This document shows positions 55,562 through 63,555 of a DNA stretch of 64,000 nt, piece by piece. A model generated the notes under the pieces. That model worked only from the letters and a program-made list of their open reading frames with translations, was not told where the DNA came from and did not search any database. Every line of letters begins with the position of its first letter. The stretch's first letter is position 1. This DNA comes from Parabacteroides sp. FAFU027 (GTDB lineage Bacteria; Bacteroidota; Bacteroidia; Bacteroidales; UBA7332). The translations under genes and the position numbers were made by a program. The DNA is taken from positions 1-64,000 of the forward strand of contig NZ_JAKZKV010000014.1 in the NCBI RefSeq assembly GCF_022808675.1. The letters run 5' to 3'.

Positions 55562-56953
55562 TTACTTTTTAGATAGTTTATCAATTGCTGCGTTTGCACT
55601 ATTTGTTACGATTGTAGAGGCAGTTGATGCAGCTAAATTCGTACGATTCTCAACATAATTTGTCAATTTAGTCTTGGCATCAATAGCTTTAGCAGATAAA
55701 GGATTTGATCCTTTATGATCATTTAGTCGATGAGAAGCACTTTGTAGCACTTTGGCTGTAGATGAATTAGATATAAACTTTCTTGCTATTTTACCAACGA
55801 CTTCACCCGTAACTCTGCCACCTAAACCATCAACTACGGTTTTCCTTATACTAACCTTACCATCTTTTGCCAGTTGACCAGCTGCACTTGCAGCCATATC
55901 GTGAGCAGCACCAATTGCCAACTTAGCTACAGATGACATATGACCAATTTTCGATGCTAAACCAACTCCTGTAGCACCGGCAACAGCAGCAACAACAACA
56001 GATCCAAAACTGAAATCTTTTGAGAATGTTTTATTGTGACTAAGTCCTATTTCGACAGATTGTACTGCAATATCAAGAGCAGCACCAATTAAAGCACCGG
56101 CAACCATTTGTGGCATTCTTCCATCCGGATCTGTCTTAAGTACCATGTTATTATGGCACATGGTATATGGACTCAGGTCATAATCATTCTCCACCTCCGG
56201 ATCCGGTGTCTGAAACCTCATAATCGCCGGATAGTACTGCCGCCAGACAATGTCATAGGTATCATACCCATGCATCTCTACAAACTCCTTGCCGTTGTAC
56301 TTACGATGTTGTAAATCCGGATTGTCGCCTGCTTGATATGCCCATGGCAATCCGGATGGGTAATATTGTGTCCGCTGTGCTACTGTATTGGTATTGGCAA
56401 GCCATACCTCCCGGTCGTCACTCAGGTGATCTCGACGATAGTAGAAATACTGCGGCGATGCGAGATTCTCCACATACCCCTCGTCGTTATAAATACGACT
56501 CAAGGTAGTCAGCGAAGCATTTCCATTTAGGGTCTTGTACTCAAAGTTGCCGATATAGGCCGTACCATTCTGGTCGACTGTCCCCGCCAGATAACTCTGT
56601 GCTTTAATCTGCCCGTCGGCCAGTGGTGTGATGTAGGTCAACTGAGTGAAATACTCCGTTCCCAGCTTCTTGCCACTCGCATCGTAGAGGTTGCGTATCT
56701 GGTTGCCGTTACGGAACTGGATGACATCGGGCAAATTTAACACATTATACCGGAATGCCACAATGTTGCGATCCAGATCTTTGGTCATATTACCGTTGGC
56801 ATCGTAGGCAAACTCGCCAGAAGTGGCCTTGGAGATGTCCTGGTACTCCTTGGTATTATTGAGCGCCTGTGTGCCGCGTGCATCGGTGATCCAGTCGATC
56901 TGGTTACTCTTTTCACTATTGGCGTAGTGCAGGGTGAGGTCATCCACCAGCAC
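55562..56953 (-). CDS. 5'-truncated Rhs core with variable C-terminal domain
   Basis: A 463-residue fragment of an Rhs/YD-repeat protein. Residues 1-275 carry YD-type motifs (FAYDANGNMTKDLDRNIVAF, LYDASGKKLG, YYRRDHLSDDREVWL, RKYNGKEF) and the core end LSPYTMCHNNMVLKTDPDGR. After DPDGR (about residue 275) begins a variable tail of about 188 residues, first hydrophobic and glycine/alanine-rich, then polar and ending AAIDKLSKK. No known toxin motif is seen. Intact Rhs proteins exceed 1000 residues; here a stop lies two codons before the GTG start, and no signal peptide or shell domain is present. It may be a silent cassette for recombination with a full-length rhs gene elsewhere. Confidence 0.8.
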   Translation of the reverse strand: MLVDDLTLHYANSEKSNQIDWITDARGTQALNNTKEYQDISKATSGEFAYDANGNMTKDLDRNIVAFRYNVLNLPDVIQFRNGNQIRNLYDASGKKLGTEYFTQLTYITPLADGQIKAQSYLAGTVDQNGTAYIGNFEYKTLNGNASLTTLSRIYNDEGYVENLASPQYFYYRRDHLSDDREVWLANTNTVAQRTQYYPSGLPWAYQAGDNPDLQHRKYNGKEFVEMHGYDTYDIVWRQYYPAIMRFQTPDPEVENDYDLSPYTMCHNNMVLKTDPDGRMPQMVAGALIGAALDIAVQSVEIGLSHNKTFSKDFSFGSVVVAAVAGATGVGLASKIGHMSSVAKLAIGAAHDMAASAAGQLAKDGKVSIRKTVVDGLGGRVTGEVVGKIARKFISNSSTAKVLQSASHRLNDHKGSNPLSAKAIDAKTKLTNYVENRTNLAASTASTIVTNSANAAIDKLSKK

Positions 56954-57972
56954 GACTTACACCTACTATGTTTCCGATGGTTCCGGAAACAGGACTTAAA
57001 ATACCGGGGTCAGTTCTTGCAATGATTTTGACCTTTTAAATTTGTAAATAAACTCGTTTTACAAACTTAAACGGGTTCCTGTTTTTGTTTGTGCTGAAGC
57101 AAAGACAGAGGGCTATTTCCAGCAACACAAACACATCAAATTACCTCAAAGCGCTGAAATACTTACAATTGACTCGCTATGATCAATATTATCCTTGAAG
57201 GGATAATTCTGGCAGTAAACATTAAGTCGCATTAACCTTATCAGGTATTGGACGATGATTTATTGGGGGCTGCAAGAACCCGATATGTTTCTACATGAGG
57301 GCAGAGGATATGATAGCAGAGGGAAGTCCTTTAATTTAAGGAGGGGGATATATGTGGGCATATTCAGAAATTTACGGTGTTTTCTTTTTCTTTATCGCTG
57401 TCAGCTCTCCGACGCTGACAAGATAGCAGAATGCGAATCCCAACATCTTTAATCAACCGTACAACAATCGCACACCAACGACCTGACAGCGAGCCTGCTC
57501 CTGTCAGCGTCATACCGGAACTCCGACACCACTAAATACTACAAACTATCTATACCCAAACAGCTAACATACTCTACCTCCACGGATCCTCTACTGTAAC
57601 TCCGGTGATGCTCTAGTAATGCAATCCTGATTAAAAAAGCAAGCAACTTTTAATTCGATTACAAACATCACTCATTTACATCATATTATCACAAATACAC
57701 CACATATCCTTTCAAACTGAAAGACATTATTACGAACACCAACCTCAACCAGACAAAACCAAATTACCAGATAGTATTTTACAACAATATACTATTCAAT
57801 CATTCGGATTAAGCGCCGATATTGGGATGTTCTCCAACACCCAATTGAAACTCGCCACACACCGCCCGGCATTAGGATTTACAGCCATTTATCGCTACCT
57901 TTGTAAAAAATATAGATTCACAACAAACTAAATGACAAGGAACTAGTTTCCTGTATCATCGCATTTACGCCT
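56954..57972. other. 1-kb region without a supported gene
   Basis: This AT-rich stretch upstream of the Rhs fragment contains no frame with a recognisable product. It holds hairpins ATTATCC/GGATAAT (57188-57207) and TGTCAGC/GCTGACA (57399-57420) and a TACCTTTG box at 57896-57903 for the RluA-type gene. Directly beside the Rhs start the plus strand can be read TYTYYVSDGSGN (about 56957-56990), which resembles an Rhs motif in inverse orientation. The region looks like decayed accessory DNA. Confidence 0.45.
57896..57903 (+). promoter_or_regulatory. Candidate -7 box for the RluA-type gene
   Basis: TACCTTTG, 69 bp before the start codon. The -33 element is unclear. Confidence 0.45.
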
Positions 57973-58905
57973 ATGAAGCAACCGCCTAAAAAAGAAAATA
58001 AAGACCTGACCTTCCAGGTTACACAACCGACTGAACTGCTCAACTTTCTGATCGAGAAAATCCATGGCAAAAGCCGCAACTCCATCAAATCGTTGCTGAC
58101 CCACAAACAGATCAAGGTGGGCAACAAAGTGGTATCACAATACAACCACCCACTCAATCAGGGTGATATCGTGAAGGTGACAACTGTTCGCCACGAAGAG
58201 AAGAAGCTGATCGGATTACGTATCGTTTACGAAGACAAGTACGTGATCGTGATTGACAAGGATCCGGGCGTACTCTCCATCGCTACTGAAACTGAAAAAC
58301 GCGGTACGGCGTATAGCATCCTGAGCGAATATGTGAAGGAGAAACATTCGCAGAACCGCATCTTTGTGCTTCACCGTCTTGACCGCGAAACTTCCGGTCT
58401 GATGATGTTTGCCAAAGACCAGGAGACCCAGGGCATGCTGCAACATCACTGGGACCGTTCGGTGCGTGCCCGTTCGTATGTGGCATTGGTAGAAGGACAA
58501 GTCAACCAGCCGCAGGACACCATCGTGTCGTGGCTTAAAGAGGGAAAAACCTTCGTGGTTCACTCCTCTCCGATCGACAATGGCGGACAGAAGGCCGTCA
58601 CGAACTACCGCGTACTCAAAAATAACCGATACTATTCCCTGCTTGCACTTGACCTGGAGACCGGTCGTAAAAACCAGATCCGTGTACACATGCAAAGCAT
58701 TGGCCACCCGGTAGTAGGTGACAAGAAATATGGCGCTACGCATAATCCAATCCGCCGCGTAGGACTTCACGCGATGGAGCTATCGTTTATCCACCCGATA
58801 ACCAATCAGTTACTGGAGTTTTCAACACCAATTCCGAAAAAGTTCACAGCGGTATTTGGTGCTGAGAAAAGCGATGTGAATATTCGCCGAGTGAATAAGA
58901 AATAA
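57973..58905 (+). CDS. RluA-family RNA pseudouridine synthase
   Basis: A 310-residue enzyme isomerising uridine to pseudouridine in rRNA or tRNA. The N-terminal S4 domain covers about 20-75 (SRNSIKSLLTHKQIKVGNK). The catalytic Asp137 lies in HRLDRETSGLMMFAKD. RKNQIRVHMQSIGHPVVGD is the second conserved block. The exact target cannot be told; RluA/RluC/RluD types all share these blocks. The basic C-terminus is short. It is a single gene with its own -7-like box and a hairpin after it. Confidence 0.93.
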   Translation: MKQPPKKENKDLTFQVTQPTELLNFLIEKIHGKSRNSIKSLLTHKQIKVGNKVVSQYNHPLNQGDIVKVTTVRHEEKKLIGLRIVYEDKYVIVIDKDPGVLSIATETEKRGTAYSILSEYVKEKHSQNRIFVLHRLDRETSGLMMFAKDQETQGMLQHHWDRSVRARSYVALVEGQVNQPQDTIVSWLKEGKTFVVHSSPIDNGGQKAVTNYRVLKNNRYYSLLALDLETGRKNQIRVHMQSIGHPVVGDKKYGATHNPIRRVGLHAMELSFIHPITNQLLEFSTPIPKKFTAVFGAEKSDVNIRRVNKK

Positions 58906-58968
58906 AGCAACCCCACCCAGCCTCCCCAAAGGGAAGGAGACGATGCTACACTTTGAACTTTACCTCAG

Positions 58969-59006
58969 AGAACCACAGAGTTATGATACACGTACTCTGT
59001 GGTTCT
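58969..59006 (+). terminator. Terminator-like hairpin after the RluA-type gene
   Basis: AGAACCACAGAGT (58969-58981) is exactly complementary to ACTCTGTGGTTCT (58994-59006), followed by TT. The same words recur nearby (AGAACCACAGA near 59148), so this may be a repeat used as a terminator. Confidence 0.65.
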
Positions 59007-59295
59007 TTGCGTTTAATCTATCTTAGGTCTCTGGTTTTTACGCGTCAAGCGGCCTGAAGCCGCTGAACGCTTGCGCTCAACACCGGGCAGCGGCTCTAAG
59101 GCGCTTGCCGGATTGGCCTATTGGAAGAGAACCACAGAATGGATATCCCCACTCTGTGAATCTCTGTGATACCCTCCTCCCCTTTCATCGTGAAACATAA
59201 ATAAACACCAATCCTAAAGAGCCCTAAATACCGTTTTGGGGGTTAAACTTTCATATTTGCGGGCCGTCCTAAAAAAGCTTTGCGCAAAATAGCAC

Positions 59296-59349
59296 AGAAT
59301 CGCAAAGAGTCGTGCAGATTTATTCTGGTTGTCAACTCTTTGCGATTCT
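59296..59349. repeat. Perfect 15-bp inverted repeat upstream of the RND operon
   Basis: AGAATCGCAAAGAGT (59296-59310) pairs exactly with 59335-59349 around a 24-base loop. It ends 8 bp before the TATCTTTG box, so it overlaps the expected -33 region. It is either a dispersed repeat or an operator for the efflux operon. Confidence 0.6.
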
Positions 59350-59357
59350 TTATGTTT

Positions 59358-59365
59358 TATCTTTG
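59358..59365 (+). promoter_or_regulatory. Candidate -7 box of the RND efflux operon
   Basis: TATCTTTG, 45 bp upstream of the adaptor start at 59411. It rules against the longer frame from 59312. Confidence 0.55.
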
Positions 59366-59410
59366 CCGAACGTAGCATTTACAGGTTATTACTCCAAAAT
59401 ATTTTCCACA

Positions 59411-60478
59411 ATGAAGAAAGGTATAACGGCAATTATTTCTATCGCAGCCGTGGGCGGTATCATCGCCCTGGGGCTTCACAACAATAAATCGGAAGAGAAG
59501 AAGAAAGACGAAAAGAAGAAAGGCAAATCCACGAAGGTGGATGCTTACGTGGTTTCTCCGACCCGGCTAATCAACGACATCTCAGTTTCAGGTTCGCTGG
59601 TGGCGATGGAAGAGGTGGAACTCAAAAACGAAACCGCCGGTCGGGTAGTGAAACTCAATCTGCCCGAAGGTAAATTCGTGAAGGCCGGCACCCTGCTGGT
59701 AAAACTTTACGATGATGACCTGCAGGCCGGTCTCAAAAAACTGCAATCACAACTCGCCCTCCAGAAACAAATCTACAACCGCCAATCGCAACTCTTAAAA
59801 ATAAGCGGTATCAGTCAGAATGACTTCGACCAGACCGTGCTGCAAATTGATGCCCTCAAAGCTGAAATCGAAGTACAAAAAGTGTTGATTCGGAAAACGG
59901 AAGTGCGGGCACCCTTCGACGGTGTAATCGGGTTACGCCAGATTAGCATCGGAGCTCAGATTACCCCCTCAACGTCATTGGCAACCATTCGCCGTGAAGA
60001 TAAAATCAAGCTCGACTTTAGCGTCCCTGAAAAATACAGCAGCACCATCCATCCGGGCATGAATGTGAAGTTCAGTCTCTATAACAGCGACCATCTCTAC
60101 GATGCGTCGGTCATCGCCTCTGAACGGGAAATTGACATGAACACCCGCAACATGAAGGTGCGCGCCGTGGTCAACAGCAAATCCGACGAACTGATTCCCG
60201 GTGCATTTGCCAATGTAAAACTGACCATGGGTAAAAACGACGAAGCCCTGCTCATTCCTACCCAAGCCATCATTCCCAAAGAAAGAAACAAAAGCATAAT
60301 TATCGCACAGGGCGGCAAAGCCCATTTCGTTACGGTAAAAACCGGAATTCGTCAGGTTTCTTCCATCGAAATCACGGAAGGCATTCAGCCGGGCGATACG
60401 GTGATTACCAACGGTATCCTGTTCCTGAAAGAGGGTGACGATATCAAATTCGCTAATGTAAAAACCGGTGCGCTATGA
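59411..60478 (+). CDS. RND efflux periplasmic adaptor subunit (HlyD/MFP family)
   Basis: The adaptor links the inner-membrane pump to the outer-membrane channel. From the chosen Met it has 355 residues. One N-terminal hydrophobic segment (ITAIISIAAVGGIIALGL) anchors it without a lipobox, followed by a very lysine/glutamate-rich linker. The biotinyl-lipoyl fold is split around a coiled-coil hairpin (about 110-165): VVKLNLPEGKFVKAGTLLVKL and VRAPFDGVIGLRQISIGAQI. A beta-barrel and membrane-proximal domain follow. The stop overlaps the pump start by 4 bp (ATGA). The longer frame from 59312 spans the promoter box and was rejected. Confidence 0.94.
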   Translation: MKKGITAIISIAAVGGIIALGLHNNKSEEKKKDEKKKGKSTKVDAYVVSPTRLINDISVSGSLVAMEEVELKNETAGRVVKLNLPEGKFVKAGTLLVKLYDDDLQAGLKKLQSQLALQKQIYNRQSQLLKISGISQNDFDQTVLQIDALKAEIEVQKVLIRKTEVRAPFDGVIGLRQISIGAQITPSTSLATIRREDKIKLDFSVPEKYSSTIHPGMNVKFSLYNSDHLYDASVIASEREIDMNTRNMKVRAVVNSKSDELIPGAFANVKLTMGKNDEALLIPTQAIIPKERNKSIIIAQGGKAHFVTVKTGIRQVSSIEITEGIQPGDTVITNGILFLKEGDDIKFANVKTGAL

Positions 60479-63400
60479 TGCTTTCTGACCTCGCGCTTAA
60501 GCGCCCGATTGGCTCTATCGTAATGAGCCTGATCATTATATTGCTCGGGATAGTGGGATACAACTTTCTGGGTGTACGCCAATATCCCAATATCGACCCG
60601 CCCATTATTACCGTACAGACCTCCTACACCGGGGCCAATGCTGAAATCATCGAGTCCCAAATCACCGAACCGATTGAGAAGGCTATTAACGGGATCGAAG
60701 GGGTAAAATCTGTAACCTCATCGTCCTCAGTAGGAAGCAGTACCATCACTGTGGAATTTGACCTCGGTGCGGACCTGGAAAAGGCAGCCAATGACGTTCG
60801 TGATAAAACCTCCCAGGCCATGCGAAACCTGCCGGTTGACATCGATGCACCTCCGGTAGTAACCAAGGCTGATGCCAACAGCGACCCGATCATTATGCTC
60901 GTCGCTCAAAGCAGCACTATGAATGCGGTACAACTGAGCGAATATGCGGAAAATATCTTGCAGGAAAGATTCCAAACCATTCCCGGGATTAGCTCCGTAA
61001 ACATTTACGGACAACAGCGTCCGGCCATGCGTCTGTGGCTTAATCCCGGTAAACTCGCTGCATATAACCTGATTGCCGGCGACGTAAAAACGGCATTGCA
61101 GAAAGAAAATGTAGAATCGCCAGGAGGGAAAATCAGGGGAAATACAACTGAACTCACAGTCAAAACCAAAGGCAGACTTACCAGCGAAGACGACTTCAAC
61201 AATCTGATTATCAAACAGACAAACAATCAGGTTATACGTTTAAGGGATGTCGGCGAAGCGATACTCGGGCCACAGGATGAGGAGTCCGGAGCAACCATTA
61301 ATGGAAAAACAGGCGTGGTATTGGCTATTCTTCCTCTTCCGGGAGCCAATGCAATCCAAATTGCAGATGAGTTTTATAAACGTCTGGACCAAATCAATCA
61401 CAATCTACCCAAAGGGGTAAGTTTGTATATCGGCCGTGACAAGACGAAGTTTATCCGCCAATCGGTAGACGATGTGGTCGAGACTTTGCTTATTGCGATT
61501 TCTCTGGTGGTTATCATTATCTTCCTCTTTTTCCGCAACTGGGTAATTGCGCTACGCCCCCTGATTGACATTCCTGTCTCACTGATCGGGACTTTCTTCA
61601 TCATGTATATCTTCGGATTTTCCATCAATGTACTGACTCTACTCGGGATTGTCCTCGCGACCGGCCTGGTGGTGGATGACGGTATAGTAGTGACCGAAAA
61701 CATCTATAAACGCATTGAACGGGGGATGGACAAATGGAAGGCTGCATTCGAAGGAACCCGTGAGATTTTCTTTGCCGTAGTTTCCACCTCGCTAACACTG
61801 GCCATTGTATTTATACCGGTTATTTTCCTAGAGGGTTTTACCGGTCGTCTATTCCGGGAATTCGGGATCGTAGTGGCTTTTGCGGTGTTGATTTCCGCCT
61901 TTGTTTCGCTTACTCTCACACCTGTACTTAACGTGAAGCTGGGTGGTTCGGCATCACATCACAACCGTTTTTATCTTTCAACGGAAAAATATTTCGTTGC
62001 ACTTGAGAATGGCTACCGCCGCAGGTTGAGCTATTTCATTTCCAACAAATGGATTTCCATTATAATATTACTGGTCTGTATCGCTCTGATTGTCATTTTT
62101 GCTAAAACATTAAAATCGGAACTGGCACCTCTCGAAGACCATAGCTTTATAAGGACCGCAATTACTTCTCCTGAAGGAACACAGTTTGATGCGAATAAAT
62201 TCATTACGGATAGGGTTGCCCGCATGCTTCAGGATTCTGTTCCGGAAGCAAACTATGTACTTGCCCGTTACGGAACCGGATCCAGTGCAAACAGCAGCTT
62301 TATTTTGAATTTCCTATCTGACCCCAAAGAAAGAAAACGGTCGCAGCAGGAAATATTTGACAAGATTTCAAACGTTTACAAGAAAGTACCTGATGCACGT
62401 ATCATAGCCAGCCAGGAACCTACCATTGCCACTTCATTTTCAAGAGGCCTTCCGGTGCAGTTTGTGATCCAGAATCTGGATTTTGACAAATTGCATGAAG
62501 TGTTGCCGAAGTTTCTGGAAGAGGCTCAAAACAGTCCGGTATTTAGCAATGTGGATGTTGATTTGAAATTCAACAAACCGGAATTGAACCTTACCGTTGA
62601 CAGGCTCAAAGCCACCAGCATGGGAGTAAACGAAAAAGATGTCACCGATGCACTTAATAACGCTTTCAGTGGTAGCCGCTACGGCTATTTCCTGCGCAAC
62701 AATAAACAGTATTATGTGATCGGCCAGATTGACCGCGAGGACCGCAACCAACCGACAGACATCTCTAAACTTTATGTTCGTAATATCAACGGTGATATGG
62801 TGCAACTGGATAATCTTATCAAGATGGATGAAAACAGTACCCCTCCTACTCTTTACCATTACAACCGCTACAAATCGGCGACCATATCGGCCAACCCGGC
62901 CAAAGGGAAGACGTTGGGTGAAGGTATCGAAGAGATGCAGCGCATTGCTAATAAGTTACTGGATAGCTCATTCAATACGGCATTAAGTGGACCGTCAAGA
63001 GACTTTGCCGAAAGTAGTTCGAATATTTCATTCGCTCTGATTCTGGCCTTGTTACTGATTTACCTCATTTTGGCGGCACAGTTTGAGAGTTTCCGCGATC
63101 CGCTTATCATCATGCTTACCGTGCCGATGGCGATTGCCGGTGCAATGCTTTCCCTCTGGGTGTGCGGACAAACTTTGAATATCTTCTCCGAAATCGGAAT
63201 GATTCTGCTAATCGGTATCGTGACCAAAAACGGTATCCTGATTGTGGAGTTTGCCAACCAGAAACGCAAAGCAGGTATGACCAAAAAGATAGCCGCATTT
63301 GAAGCGGCTGTTGCCCGTCTTCGTCCTATCCTTATGACCTCACTGGCTACCATTTTCGGAGCATTGCCGATTGCCTTCGCACTGGGAGCCGGAGCTCAGA

Positions 63401-63534
63401 GCCGCATGCCTTTGGGAACAGTCGTCGTAGGCGGATTGATGCTGTCGTTAATCCTGACCCTGTTTGTCATTCCGGTGATGTATATTTTGATGTCAGGAAA
63501 AAAGGTGGCCCATCAGGAGGTTATTAGCGAATAA
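60475..63534 (+). CDS. RND efflux pump permease, HAE1 type
   Basis: A proton-driven multidrug efflux pump of the AcrB/MexF class, 1019 residues with 12 helices. The start MLSDLALKRPIGSIVMSLIIILLG and the first periplasmic block LGVRQYPNIDPPIITVQTSYTG are typical. The proton-relay Asp401-Asp402 lie in GLVVDDGIVVTENIYKRI (helix 4), and the helix-10 Lys region is in IVTKNGILIVEFANQKR. The repeat architecture of two halves is intact. It is coupled to the adaptor by a 4-bp overlap and followed 21 bp later by a TolC-like channel gene. The substrate cannot be read from sequence. Confidence 0.95.
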   Translation: MMLSDLALKRPIGSIVMSLIIILLGIVGYNFLGVRQYPNIDPPIITVQTSYTGANAEIIESQITEPIEKAINGIEGVKSVTSSSSVGSSTITVEFDLGADLEKAANDVRDKTSQAMRNLPVDIDAPPVVTKADANSDPIIMLVAQSSTMNAVQLSEYAENILQERFQTIPGISSVNIYGQQRPAMRLWLNPGKLAAYNLIAGDVKTALQKENVESPGGKIRGNTTELTVKTKGRLTSEDDFNNLIIKQTNNQVIRLRDVGEAILGPQDEESGATINGKTGVVLAILPLPGANAIQIADEFYKRLDQINHNLPKGVSLYIGRDKTKFIRQSVDDVVETLLIAISLVVIIIFLFFRNWVIALRPLIDIPVSLIGTFFIMYIFGFSINVLTLLGIVLATGLVVDDGIVVTENIYKRIERGMDKWKAAFEGTREIFFAVVSTSLTLAIVFIPVIFLEGFTGRLFREFGIVVAFAVLISAFVSLTLTPVLNVKLGGSASHHNRFYLSTEKYFVALENGYRRRLSYFISNKWISIIILLVCIALIVIFAKTLKSELAPLEDHSFIRTAITSPEGTQFDANKFITDRVARMLQDSVPEANYVLARYGTGSSANSSFILNFLSDPKERKRSQQEIFDKISNVYKKVPDARIIASQEPTIATSFSRGLPVQFVIQNLDFDKLHEVLPKFLEEAQNSPVFSNVDVDLKFNKPELNLTVDRLKATSMGVNEKDVTDALNNAFSGSRYGYFLRNNKQYYVIGQIDREDRNQPTDISKLYVRNINGDMVQLDNLIKMDENSTPPTLYHYNRYKSATISANPAKGKTLGEGIEEMQRIANKLLDSSFNTALSGPSRDFAESSSNISFALILALLLIYLILAAQFESFRDPLIIMLTVPMAIAGAMLSLWVCGQTLNIFSEIGMILLIGIVTKNGILIVEFANQKRKAGMTKKIAAFEAAVARLRPILMTSLATIFGALPIAFALGAGAQSRMPLGTVVVGGLMLSLILTLFVIPVMYILMSGKKVAHQEVISE

Positions 63535-63555
63535 TAAATCTAACGAAAAGAAGCT

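Larger units (their letters stand above)
58906..59410. other. 505-bp repeat-rich gap before the RND operon
   Basis: No gene is supported. It holds the hairpin at 58969-59006, an AGCGGC/GCCGCT stem (59048-59064), repeated CACAGAG words, the 15-bp perfect stem at 59296-59349 and a TATCTTTG box at 59358-59365 for the efflux operon. Confidence 0.55.

Noticed and set aside
57255-57452. 65-codon frame in the 1-kb gap upstream of the RluA-type gene
   Set aside because: No ribosome site, signal or family resemblance; composition like the surrounding non-coding DNA.
59312-59410. N-terminal extension of the RND adaptor from the ATG at 59312
   Set aside because: It would run across the inverted repeat and the TATCTTTG box, and the normal membrane anchor begins at 59411.
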